From contig CP129291.1 in the NCBI GenBank assembly GCA_030437565.1, positions 248,001-312,000 on the forward strand: a DNA stretch of 64,000 bases. Reading direction: 5' to 3'. The DNA comes from Terrilactibacillus sp. S3-3 (GTDB lineage: Bacteria > Bacillota > Bacilli > Bacillales > Sporolactobacillaceae). Position 1 is the first letter of the stretch, and each line of letters begins with the position of its first letter. Below the pieces are notes generated by a model. That model had not been told where the DNA came from. It did no database searches and saw nothing but the letters and a program-made list of their open reading frames with translations. The position numbers and the translations under genes are program-made. Below are positions 1-8,899 of the stretch, piece after piece.

Positions 1-258
1 ATCGTTGTTTATATAACCGTCAATAAATAACCCGCCTGTTGGTGTTGTATCATTTCCGGTAAAAGTGATACTCTTAAATGATGGGACATTATACTTAAAA
101 AATTTCACAATTCTCTTTTCTTGCTTAGTAATAAAGGTCTTCTTTTCGCTTTCCTGTTTCATTTGTTCTTCATGCTTCATCCAGCCATAACCTCCAATGG
201 TGAGTGAAATGACAAATAGTGCACAAAGTACTATAATGATTTTAGTTTTCACTCGCAT
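1..258 (-). CDS. DUF1433-like membrane-anchored protein, 3' end outside window
   Basis: The reverse strand is open from an ATG at 258 to the window edge (86 codons, no stop), so the C-terminus is missing. Residues 4-24 form one hydrophobic segment (TKIIIVLCALFVISLTIGGY), followed by a charged stretch and the signature KYNVPSFKSITFT, which recurs in the two relatives at 713-1134 and 3824-4228. The ribosome binding site AAAGGAAG lies just upstream. I relate these to DUF1433 proteins of Bacillus from memory. Function is unknown; position beside secreted-lipase-like genes suggests an immunity or accessory role, which is inference. Confidence 0.6.
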   Translation of the reverse strand, partial: MRVKTKIIIVLCALFVISLTIGGYGWMKHEEQMKQESEKKTFITKQEKRIVKFFKYNVPSFKSITFTGNDTTPTGGLFIDGYINND

Positions 259-323
259 CTATGTATCCGCTTCCTTTGTAAAAAAGTAGGAAAGGTATGT
301 ACTAGCCCGCTGATTAATGGAAG

Positions 324-712
324 TTGCGGATAAGCTCGATTGCTATTATACGAAGGTATCAAAACTACCGAGACTGGGAAAAGGATCGGATCAGTGATTT
401 AAGGCTGCGTTATATTTCCAAAACAGGTGCGGGGGGACAGTATCATCTGTTAAACCACCATAGTAATGTAACTAGGCGATCAGGGATATGGCACCTATCG
501 TGTACGGGGAAAGGGGGGCTATGACACGGAAGCCTTTGAAGAATTTGTCCGCAGATTGGAAAATAACAAGGAAAAAACTGACGGCTTTTGCCACATGCTT
601 CCTACTCATGCTTTATTTTGTGGGAGACGTTTTCCTTTGTTTATCCGCTTTCAATTCAGTTCAAAAGACAAAAAGCTGTGAGATGATTAGGACGCCCAAG
701 AGCCCAATTTCA
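324..712 (+). other. Possible decayed coding remnant
   Basis: No convincing intact gene. One frame around 482-590 reads like protein (GYGTYRVRGKGGYDTEAFEE and on to an acidic, charged stretch), while the frame before it (around 360-470) is also open, as if one gene had been split by an indel. No start with a ribosome binding site and no family recognised. It may be the wreck of a small gene lying between two DUF1433-type genes. Confidence 0.2.
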
Positions 713-1134
713 TTATTTTGATTCAGATTCATTCTCTTTCTGTTCATTTTTCAGTTTTTCAATTTCTGAGACTGATTTCACATCCTTTCGTAATAATTTA
801 TACAATTCATCCGTGTATCCACCCTGTGCTTCAAAATTCGTTTCCCCTCTCGCAAGTGATATTGTTGATGAAAATGTTAACCTTTTATTACCGTTTATAT
901 AGCCATGAATAATGACACTTTCGGTTGGTAATTTATTGTAATTAGTAAATGTAATCGTTTTGAATGATGGAAGATTATACTTATAAAACTCAGTTATCCG
1001 TTTTTCCTGTTTCTCGGTATATGCTCTCTCTTCATTTTTCTTCTCATGCTGCATTCACAAATAACCTCCCATAACAATTACAATGAAAAAAAGATTGCAC
1101 AAAGTATTATAATAAATTTACCTGAATTATTCAT
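713..1134 (-). CDS. DUF1433-like protein, N-terminus broken
   Basis: Second relative of the protein at 1-258. The 113-residue C-terminal part is intact (KYNLPSFKTITFTNYNK; acidic-basic tail ending NEQKENESESK). Upstream, an ATG at 1134 opens the same hydrophobic anchor (NNSGKFIIILCAIFFS), but the frame shifts at an A run near 1087, and a TGA stands where the relative has TGG, just before MQHEKK. So the lipid/membrane anchor cannot be made from the sequence as given. It is either a decayed paralogue or a gene with two consensus errors. Function is unknown. Confidence 0.55.
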
Positions 1135-1361
1135 AAAGCGTCATTCTCCAAGTTTTTGAGTGGTGATTTCTCTGAAAATCTCACTTTTTTTTTGATTCGC
1201 CGACATTCAAAATGGAGGCACTGATCGGCTCTTCGGTCATCAAGATCATTTTTTGATCCTTTCAGTGTGATCCGAACGCTTTTTTTTTTTCGTTCTATAG
1301 GCAGACTGATCCTGTTTGTCTCAAATGAGTTGTTCTATTTGAACAGATTTTTGAATGAGCG

Positions 1362-2700
1362 TTACGCCGGTGTCGGCAACCGCTTGATATTAGTGAGCGT
1401 CTGCCAAAATGCTTTCTGATAAAGGCAGTGGCTGCAGAGTCGAAAAATCAGATAACGGCCGGAGTGAACCTGTCTCCCAGCGATCTTGATCAACCGGAAA
1501 CGCACGGTATCCATTCGCCACACTTTTTTCTTCAAAAAGACTTTGGCAGACAAAGCAGACGGAAACCAGCCTGAATGTTATTGGCTAGAACCCGAATCTG
1601 CAGCTTGGCTGCGTTCGCTTCAAAACGGTGACTGCTCAACTGGTCAAAGGCAAACCCGTTTTTGCCTTCTTTGATCAGGTTTTCCATCGTGCCTCGGTTC
1701 TGATAGAATTTGACGACTCTTTTAGCCGAAAGGGTCATGTTCGTCACGATAAAGGTGGGTTGGAAAAACAGTTCGTCTTCCGGCCGCTCCAGTTTTGCGA
1801 CCACCCGCCGGGCACGATCCCAGGAAGCGGCCCGGTACGAAAATTCCGTGTAAAATACGGCCCGGGCCCCGACCGGCATGGCCTGCTTTTTCTGACGTTC
1901 TTCGACCTGCTTCTGTGCTTTTTCATCCAGCTTGCGGTTCGCCTTCAGACGGATGGCATAAAAAACGTCCTTCTCCTCGCACAGTTTGTATAAACCGGGG
2001 ACGGTGAATCCGCTGTCCCCGCGGAGTAGTACCAGATCCTGTCCGGGGATGAGCGACCGGTAGTGTTCCAGCACCGGCCGCATAAAGTCGGCAACGCCTC
2101 GTGAAGTATAGACATTTCCCGGGCGCAATGCCGCTTTCAGACAGTAGCCGGTCAGCGAATCAAATAAGAAGAGAGGATGAAAGCCGTTGTCCTGATAATG
2201 GGCATTGAAGGCAGCTCCTTCCTGTTTGCCAGCTGTTTCGAAATTCGCCGAATCCACGTCGAGCACCATTTGCGTACTTGGGCGCAACGCAAAAAGATGA
2301 TCCAGATAAGCCTGATTAATGGTTTCAAGCGATTCAACGGTTTCGGCATCCACTCGTTGGTTGAACCGGGAAAGGGTCGGCTGGGAAGCCAGCTGTCCTT
2401 TTCCAGTGACCGTCGTAAATACCGGCTCTGTACGCAGTTCGTCAGCCTGGTCGTCCGTGTGGTAGCCAGCCAGGTGCTGGTAGATTTTCTGAATGACCAC
2501 CTCTACGTTGGAGTGAACGGTATGAGAAACAGGGTCTTTGACTTTGAGCCTGTCCTGAACCAACTGACTGAAGCCTGTCTTTTCATCAAATTCCCGGTAC
2601 AGAAGTAAGCCTGAATCAGAGGAAAGCGCACCGCCTGAGAAATCAACTTTTACTTTTTTATTGAATTGAACGCTTTTTTTTTTTTATTTAAACTAGTCAT
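1362..2700 (-). CDS. IS1380-family transposase (two frameshifts)
   Basis: DDE-type transposase of the IS1380 family. The N-terminal signature FSGGALSSDSGLLLYREFDE, the catalytic-region motif MVLDVDSANFETAGKQ, LLRGDSGF, and the C-terminal YQNRGTMENLIKEGKNGFAF are all visible. The long open part is 1532-2563. Start ATG 2700 has a GGGGGC ribosome binding site, but a 12-A run (2684-2695) puts the first 15 codons out of frame. A second slip near 1530 separates the last ~55 residues (KVWRMDTVRFRLIKIAG onward). Restored length, about 445 residues, fits the family. I could not define the terminal inverted repeats. A second, much more decayed member lies at 18356-18903. Confidence 0.85.
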
Positions 2701-2931
2701 ATGAGGAGCCCCCTTTGTATGTTTGGTTTGGATAACTTTATCATACAAAAAATGGGCCCCTTTTTCATTTCATTTTTTTTCACCTAATAGGTGAAAAAAG
2801 AAATCCAGGAAAACGACGGCCAATCAAGGTTAAGCAACTATTACATATCGTGCTGTGAATAATTCAGGATTTAGTTTTTATTTGCATTTATCCGCTTCCT
2901 TTTTTGAAAGCATTAAAAAGGTGGTTCTAAT

Positions 2932-3818
2932 ATGGGTCAATATGATGATAACACAAAAATTTCTGATTTGGAATATTTCACATTGTCTGAAGAAGTCTAT
3001 GATCACATTTATATTGAAGGGAAAGATGGAATAAAAAAAAGGAGTCATTCAATACAATATTAGCGGTAAATTGGGCGAATATAAAATTATTAAAAGACTT
3101 GACAACAAAGACAACGGCGCTCAGGGCTTTGCCGTGGCTCCCGTAGATAAAAACGGAAATATTGACACCAGTCAGATTGTCATCGCCTTTCGTAGCACAG
3201 AATTTCCTGACGATAAATTAGATGTTGCTACCGATGTACAACAGGTTGTACAAGGGGAAAAACAGCTTAAAGTATTTGATAAAAACGAAATGAGGGGCAA
3301 AACCAAAATATCTGTCTATAAAAAAGTTGATTCTCAATTTACTTCTGCCCTTAAATTTGCTCAGGAGATTAAAAAAGAGCATCCAAACGCTACGATATCA
3401 ACAACAGGTCATAGTCTCGGGGCGGGTATGGCACAATTTGTTGCGGTGGAAGAGCAACTAAGGGCTGTAACGTATGCTGCACCAAATGTTTATCGGCTAT
3501 TGAGTGCGAAAGGCAAGGAAGCTGTCAAAAGTGGAAACCAAGGAGCTCGTCGTTGATTATACCCATATGAATGATAGCGTGGGAAATTTTTCAGAGTTTG
3601 GCGCACCTATAATTGGCAGGCAGTACTTTGTGAAAGAAAAATCGGAATCTACGTTAGCCAAATTGAGTCATTTTATCCCTGTCGGAGCCCTCTATAATGC
3701 GGTGATTGGCGGACATTTGTTTGGCAGGCTTATCCGCATAGCTGTCACCCATGCCGGGCGTACTAAAAAAAGAGCAATATGTAGTCACGACAAATTGCTC
3801 TTTTTTGTTGAACCATGA
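2932..3818 (+). CDS. Class 3 lipase-like protein, frameshifted
   Basis: Alpha/beta-hydrolase with the nucleophile elbow TGHSLGAGMAQF, typical of class 3 lipases, preceded by IVIAFRSTEFPDD (oxyanion-type strand). Start ATG 2932 follows AAAGGTGG. The frame breaks in an A run near 3035-3045 and again near 3520-3550, then continues as ELVVDYTHMNDSVGNFSEFG and VGALYNAVIGGHLF. A rho-independent hairpin at 3764-3806 lies inside the last open frame, so the true end is probably near 3740-3760. Neighbours are DUF1433-like anchored proteins. The layout resembles type VII-secreted lipase toxins with membrane-bound immunity proteins, but no LXG-like domain is visible here. Confidence 0.7.
3764..3806. terminator. 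Bidirectional rho-independent terminator
   Basis: 13-bp stem AAAAAAGAGCAAT / ATTGCTCTTTTTT with a 15-nt loop. It has a T run on each strand, so it can end the lipase gene and the convergent DUF1433-like gene. Confidence 0.8.
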
Positions 3819-3823
3819 CTTCT

Positions 3824-4228
3824 TTATTTCTGGGTTTTTTCCTTTTGCTCTTTTTCTATTTTTTCAATTTGAGATACGGTTTTTATATTCTTTCTCATAA
3901 GCTTAGATAACTCGCCTGTCTCACCTCCACTTCCATCAAAATTAGTTTCTCCACTTGCTAAAGAAACATCTGCTGCGAATTTTAACTTTTTGTCATTATT
4001 TATATAGCCACCGAAAATGATGCTTCCGGTTGATTTTTTGATAACCAGTAAAGGTAATTGACTTGAAAGATGGTACGTTGTATTTATAATATTTTGTAAT
4101 ACGTTTCTCCTGATTTACAATAAAAGCTTCCTTTTCTTCGTGTTTCATCCAAGTATAGCCTCCTATGGTTAATGCTAAGACAAAAAAATAGTACTAAGTA
4201 TTATAATAACTTTAGTTCTTCTTTGCAT
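3824..4228 (-). CDS. DUF1433-like protein, frameshifted
   Basis: Third relative of 1-258 and 713-1134. ATG 4228 (ribosome binding site AAAGGAAG) opens an anchor, then the frame slips at an A run near 4183. The mid-part reads YYKYNVPSFKSITFTGYQKI, slips again near 4035, and ends VSQIEKIEKEQKEKTQK before a TAA at 3824. The C-terminal heptad-like tail is shared with the 713-1134 protein. It is convergent with the lipase gene and shares its terminator. Function is unknown. Confidence 0.5.
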
Positions 4229-4269
4229 CTATGTACTCACTTCCTTTAAAAAATAAAAAGGGTGATTAT

Positions 4270-4633
4270 ATGAAACAAATAAAATTCTATCACAAAAGTT
4301 TCTGACTTTGAATACTTTAAACTATCTGAAGATGTATATTATCATTTGTATATAGAAGAAGATGAAAAGAAAACAGATAAGCAACAAATAAAAATTAAAG
4401 TTAATGGAAAAACGAAGGTATACAAAATTATTAAAACACTAAACAATAAAAACAACGGTGCTCAGGGTTTTGCCATCGCACCTGTAGACTCAGACCGAAA
4501 AGTTAATACGAATCAGATTATCATCGCCTTTCGTGCACAGAATTTCCTGACGATAAATTAGATGTTGCTACCGATGTACAACAGGTTGTACAAGGGGAAA
4601 AACAGCTTAAAGTATTTGATAAAAACGAAATAA
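4270..4633 (+). pseudogene. Truncated lipase-like gene cut by IS256
   Basis: Second copy of the lipase N-terminus (VSDFEYFKLSEDVYYHLYIE, NNGAQGFAIAPVDSD, QIIIAFR). The frame is lost near 4290 and near 4534. About 95 bp, from the ACAGAATTTCC motif at ~4536 to 4631, are identical to 3198-3292 of the first copy, although the rest of the two genes has diverged. The reading ends at the left end of IS256 copy 1, before the catalytic serine, so no lipase can be made. Confidence 0.7.
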
Positions 4634-4697
4634 AGTTGAGCCAGTATAATTGTGTAAAAAGGGTTATCTGAATATGAGAAAATGTTAGACCGGGTTT

Positions 4698-4741
4698 CTG
4701 TTTTTCTGGAGGGGGCTGGCCAGCCCCCTCCAGAAAAACAG
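4698..4741. repeat. 44-bp perfect palindrome in IS256 copy 1
   Basis: Two adjacent 22-nt arms (CTGTTTTTCTGGAGGGGGCT and 2 more bases, then the exact complement) with no loop, between the left IS end and the transposase start. The same palindrome is in copy 2 at 59806-59849. It probably blocks incoming transcription or ribosome entry to the transposase; that role is inferred. Confidence 0.85.
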
Positions 4742-4852
4742 CAGGATTTTATTTACTCGTCTCTTTCATTTTTTTCATAGAAAATGAGCCAGAGCCCGTC
4801 ATCTTAGTTAGAATAGAGTTAACCAAACCAATTCTAAAGGAGAGATTTCGGG

Positions 4853-6066
4853 ATGACTCAATTACAGATTACTCTAGATGAGCAACTTTTGCATCAATTA
4901 TTTCTTGGTAATTCTAAAGAATCGGGCATGAATATCCTTTTGGAGACGATTTTAAATCAAGTTTTAAAAGCACAGGCCGGCGAGCAGGTGAGCGCCGAAA
5001 AGTACGAACGCAGTGAGGCACGGACGGACTACCGTACGGCTCGTATCCCCGTCAACTCAAGACGCGCGTGGGTACTCTTTCACTCAATGTTCCCCGCCTG
5101 CGTAATGGCCATTTTTCTACTGATCTCTTTAAGCGTTACCAGCGCAGTGAGCAGGCGCTGGTTCTATCCCTAATGGAGATGGTTATTAACGGCGTCTCCA
5201 CACGTCGCGTAAGTCAAATTACTGAAGAGCTTTGTGGCACAGACTTTTCGAAAACGACTGTATCGGATCTTTGCGGGCAGCTGGATCCAGTGGTTAAAGG
5301 CTGGAATAACCGTCCTTTGAGGGGCAACTATCCGTTCCTATTCGTTGATGCGGTTTATACGAAGGTACGAGAAAACGGGCGTGTCCGCTCCTGTGGCGTG
5401 CTGATCAGCTACGGTATCAACGACAAAGGATACCGAACGATTCTAGGTCTGAAAATCGATGACAGCGAAAGCACCGACGCCTGGAAAAATTATTTTGACT
5501 GGCTGAAATCACGCGGTCTAAAAAGCGTTGACATGGTGATCAGCGATGACCACGGCGGTATCGTGAGTGCGGTTCAAAAAGCATTTCAAGGGGCTACTTG
5601 GCAGCGGTGTCAGGCTCACTTCCTGCGCAATGTCCATGATCGGTTGCCAAAAGCTCTCAAAAGCGAAGGAACCGAACAAGTGAAGGCGATTCTCTATGCG
5701 CCGAATCTGGAAGTCGCTCGAACCTTGCTTAATGCTTTTCTAAAGGATTATCAGGACAAAGCACCAAAAGTGACGGAGCTTGTGGAGGATGCCTTTGATG
5801 ACGTGACGGCGGTGCTTCCTCTACCAGAACCCTATCGACGTCGCCTCCGGACAACTAACGGGATGGAACGGCTCAATGAGGAATTTCGCCGTCGGGAACG
5901 GGTTATCCGTATTTTCCCTAACCGCCAATCTGTGATTCGTCTGATGGGCTCTGTTCTCATGGAGAAGGACGAAAAATGGATAGAAGGACGCCACTATCTG
6001 AAAATGGAAGACTATTTTGAATGGAGGGCCAAACACAGCCAAATCACACCTCGTTCGTTCGAGTAA
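4853..6066 (+). CDS. IS256-family (mutator-type) transposase, one frameshift
   Basis: Start ATG 4853 after AAAGGAGAG. DDE transposase with first Asp in FLFVDAVYTKVRE, second Asp in MVISDDHGG, the conserved WQRCQAHFLRNV, and the Glu in TNGMERLNEEFRRRERVIR. Compared with copy 2, one A is missing near 5036 (ACCGTACGG versus ACCGTAACGG), which splits the gene after about 60 codons; the rest is open to 6066. With the A restored it is a 404-residue protein, normal for the family. Confidence 0.9.
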
Positions 6067-6140
6067 CGTAACAACTCTTTATCCAGGATAATCACTCTAT
6101 CTTAGCTAAGGTGAATTTACACATAAAAAAAGACTTGACC

Positions 6141-6574
6141 CTTTAAAACAATTTCTGCATCAACTGCAGCCCAAATAGTTATTGATATATAAGTGTTCTG
6201 TATATTGTATTTACTACAACAGTAAAAAAAAAATAGTTCACAAAATTGAGAAAAAAGGCTTTCGTCCAATCTTTTTTATCTAAAACATGCTTTTATTTTG
6301 TCTCTTCAAGCCCTTATGAGACAAGGGTTTGAGATAGCTTTTGATGTTTCAAGTTTTAGTTAATGAATATAAATGACCTAGTGTGACTACACAGAGCCAT
6401 GTGGAAGGAGATCATTCGCTGATGTGGCAAAATCAGCTGGATGAGTAGGTCTTTAATATTTGTAAAGACATGACTGGTAATTGGGATTCAAAAATTTTCT
6501 CCATCAGAATAAGTGAGCAATATACTTCAAGAAACCACAAAAAGCCCTGATACCAGGGCTTTTTTACAACTCTT
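6141..6574. other. Intergenic, no gene seen
   Basis: A/T-rich stretch after IS256 with only short open frames and no ribosome binding site-start pair I trust. It ends with the terminator at 6540-6566. Confidence 0.5.
6540..6566 (-). terminator. Rho-independent terminator
   Basis: Stem AAAAGCCCTG / CAGGGCTTTT with a 4-nt loop and T runs on both strands. It lies 9 bases beyond the stop of the membrane protein at 6575-6952, so it most likely serves the reverse-strand operon. Confidence 0.8.
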
Positions 6575-6952
6575 TTATTTATCGGCCGTGGCCGATACGT
6601 TTGTCGTGTTTTTCTGAATCAATGTAAAGATGGCTGCGAGGATGACCAGGACAAATGCCGGGAAAGCAAGCAGCATGGTGATGAGAAAGCAGGCTGTGCC
6701 GATGATGCCGAGAACATGACCGGCGATCGATATCCCAGCTTTTTTAGATTTTACGAGCGCAATGATATGAACGATAAGGACGATGCCTGCACAGGTGTAG
6801 AAAAATGTACCGACACCGCCTGTTGCGTGGCTCCCGGTCGCCGCGTCCCCGAATGCCGCAAAGAAGACAGTGAACCAGGAAATCATAATTAGAAAAGCCA
6901 TCAAGATATCTATAATCCCGGCAAATACATTGATTTTCAGTTTTCTTTTCAA
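6575..6952 (-). CDS. Small four-helix membrane protein
   Basis: 125 residues with four hydrophobic segments (about 9-33, 48-66, 73-95, 98-115), a basic N-terminus (MKRKLKINVFAG) and a short polar tail. Start ATG has GGAGGG nearby. Lies 18 bp behind the lipoprotein gene on the same strand, so probably co-transcribed. No family recognised; the shape resembles DUF4064-type small membrane proteins, which is only a resemblance. Confidence 0.7.
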   Translation of the reverse strand: MKRKLKINVFAGIIDILMAFLIMISWFTVFFAAFGDAATGSHATGGVGTFFYTCAGIVLIVHIIALVKSKKAGISIAGHVLGIIGTACFLITMLLAFPAFVLVILAAIFTLIQKNTTNVSATADK

Positions 6953-6970
6953 TGTGAGTTCCCTCCAAAA

Positions 6971-7545
6971 TTAGAAATTGATATCCACGCGATAGTTCTT
7001 TTGTGTAAACATATCGTCTCCGGCCATGACATCGAATTTAAAAAAAGAGCCTTTTTTAAACTTCTTTGCCTGATGTTCTTTCAATGGGAAGACGACATAT
7101 CCCGATTTTGTTGCGCCGCTGGCAACGTCCCCGTCTTTAAAGGCATCGTTTATATTAACATCCGCGCCAATGAGTCCGTCAATCTGTGTCCCGTCGTCCA
7201 TGACGACATGCCCTTGAGAAGGATACGTCTCAGCTGACTGCGGGGCTTTATTTGAGACACTCATATGGATCAGCAGGGCGTACTTTACAGAGTCGAAGTC
7301 GTTATCCGAAATATTTAAGTCGGAAACGTCTTTGATCTCCGCGGAGTTGTTTGCTGGGCGGACGTATTCATGAAATTCAATTTGACTTGCTTATGAATCG
7401 GTTCTTTTTTCGCTGTATGGATCTTCGATTCTGACGCCGAACTTGGTTTTGCCGATCCGTCATTTCCGACATTCACATCCTCCGAGCAGGCACTGATAAT
7501 GATAGCAAGAAGAAAAATAAGGGGAAAAACGAATATCTTTTTCAT
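6971..7545 (-). CDS. Secreted lipoprotein, one frameshift
   Basis: MKKIFVFPLIFLLAIIISAC is a lipoprotein signal peptide with lipobox IISAC; Cys20 would be lipidated. A Ser/Lys-rich linker follows. Near 7375 a base is missing; the second frame continues EFHEYVRPANNSAEIKDVSD and includes the previously separate GYVVFPLKEHQAKKFKKGSF, a beta-rich pattern like DUF4352/DUF5068-type extracellular domains. Full length would be about 191 residues. The ATG at 7264 is internal, not a separate gene. Confidence 0.7.
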
Positions 7546-7596
7546 GATGATTCTCCTCGTGAAAAATTTTAGATATAATTAATTCCCCGTTCCCAG

Positions 7597-7824
7597 TTAT
7601 TGATACATCAATGTATGGCCGGTAAGCAAAAGCGCCAGTTTCATTCCTTCCAGTTGCTCCGATAACACAATTTTTTTGGCTCTGTCAAGAGACAGTGTGG
7701 ATCCTTTTAAACGATCAATCTCCTCCTGCATGTGCTCGATCGTTTTGACAAAATCTTTTTTTGAGCGATCGGTAAGGCGCGACATCTGATTAGTTTGGCT
7801 AAGCGGTACAATAATCAATTGCAT
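7597..7824 (-). CDS. Hypothetical 75-residue protein
   Basis: I chose the start MQLIIVPLSQ at 7824 because GGGAGG sits 8 bases upstream; the frame is open further up but without a ribosome binding site. The middle (FVKTIEHMQEEIDRLKGSTL) is helical and charged, and the end is hydrophobic (LALLLTGHTLMYQ). No family recognised. Confidence 0.55.
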   Translation of the reverse strand: MQLIIVPLSQTNQMSRLTDRSKKDFVKTIEHMQEEIDRLKGSTLSLDRAKKIVLSEQLEGMKLALLLTGHTLMYQ

Positions 7825-8075
7825 ATTTGTTCCTCCCTTTTGTTTTTTAAAATGAACGCACATCCCGATTGCCCGAAGTTCCCTCAAAAATAATGACCGG
7901 TGATTTAGGTAAAAGTCATTCTCTTCTTATTGTGTCTTCTATAAATTTTGACCATAATAGAGTTAGATTGCCGGCTCACTTGAGACGAAGCGAGCCGGAG
8001 ACGTCTGCTAATTTCGGGATGCCGTTTCGAAAAAATGAGGGCAAATATCACAACACCATTAAAATAGCACGAAAT

Positions 8076-8111
8076 ATTGACTCAGTCAATAAAAATATTG
8101 ACTTGGTCAAT
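8076..8111. promoter_or_regulatory. Tandem palindromic operator-like sites
   Basis: ATTGACTCAGTCAAT (8076-8090) and ATTGACTTGGTCAAT (8097-8111) are two 15-bp dyads with centres 21 bp apart, i.e. two helical turns, 10 bp upstream of the XRE regulator start. The first is a perfect palindrome about its centre. Such spacing fits a dimeric repressor binding twice on one face. Each also contains TTGACT, a good -35 hexamer. Confidence 0.6.
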
Positions 8112-8121
8112 AAACAGATAT

Positions 8122-8767
8122 ATGATGGACGCAGATAAACCGAGATGTGATGCCCACGCGGGTGGTGATGGATTGATAGGCTTGGAGTATATTCTCGGGC
8201 TTTACAATATGCAGCAGCTTGAGCTGGCTGAGCAGTTAGGAATAAAAAAGCAGAATATAAATTTATGGATCAAGGGAAAACAAAACATTCCCAAGAAGTA
8301 TTTACCGACGCTCGAAAAACTTTTTCATGTCGACCGCTCGTATTTTTCGAAAGAACTGAGCGAGATTGAAAAGCTGGAAATTCAGAAGGAAAAACTGAAA
8401 AACGAGCTGAAACCCATTATAAAGAGCCATGAGCAAGTGTTGCGAAAGGGCGGCGGCGGGCTGGAAGACGTTCCGGTTTATGACAAAGAAGAAATCAACG
8501 CGATCGAAAGAAGTATTGAGAAGGCCCGGCTCTCATTCAGCGTTTTAAAAAGAAACATTGGAGGTTGTGGACAAGCATCCTTATATGGACACTTATCGAA
8601 TGATTATCGAACTTCTGGAGCAGGCCAATTCGGAAATGATTCTCCATAAAACCATTCAGGGACTGGCCCATTACCTTGACGTGCTTCCGGAAGATATCAC
8701 GACCGGGGAAGAACAAGAAGAATTTGAATCGGCACTTTTTGATGTGCTGGATGATTACAATTATTAA
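8122..8767 (+). CDS. XRE-family helix-turn-helix regulator, one frameshift
   Basis: Residues 30-70 hold a Cro/CI-type HTH: LELAEQLGIKKQNINLWIKG, then PKKYLPTLEKLFHVDRSYFS. A coiled-coil-like helix follows (EIEKLEIQKEKLKNELKP). The frame shifts near 8560; the second part reads DTYRMIIELLEQANSEMILH and ends ALFDVLDDYNY. Start 8122 is the first ATG behind the dyads; TTG starts around 8173 are also possible. It sits directly before the type I restriction-modification genes and probably regulates itself and perhaps them. Confidence 0.7.
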
Positions 8768-8899
8768 GATCTATTCAAAAAAATGACAAAATGGACCGAT
8801 AAGATCAACGAAGCCGCGGGTTAGATCAAAAGCAGGAAACTCAGCCGGCGCGGGATTCAATGTCCGATTTCGGAATTTTACTAAGAGGAGCAATCGAAT

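Larger units (their letters stand above)
4634..6140 (+). mobile_element. IS256-family insertion sequence, copy 1
   Basis: Boundaries come from comparison with copy 2 (59742-61246): both start AGTTGAGCC and end GACTTGACC, with imperfect terminal inverted repeats sharing TGTGTAAA. The length is 1507 bp. The flanks (ACGAAATAA and CTTTAAAAC) do not form a target duplication, unlike copy 2. That suggests a deletion or recombination next to this copy after insertion. Confidence 0.85.

Noticed and set aside
1795..2608. Forward-strand open frames over the IS1380 transposase
   Set aside because: Shadow frames of a G/C-richer reverse gene; no ribosome binding sites or domains.
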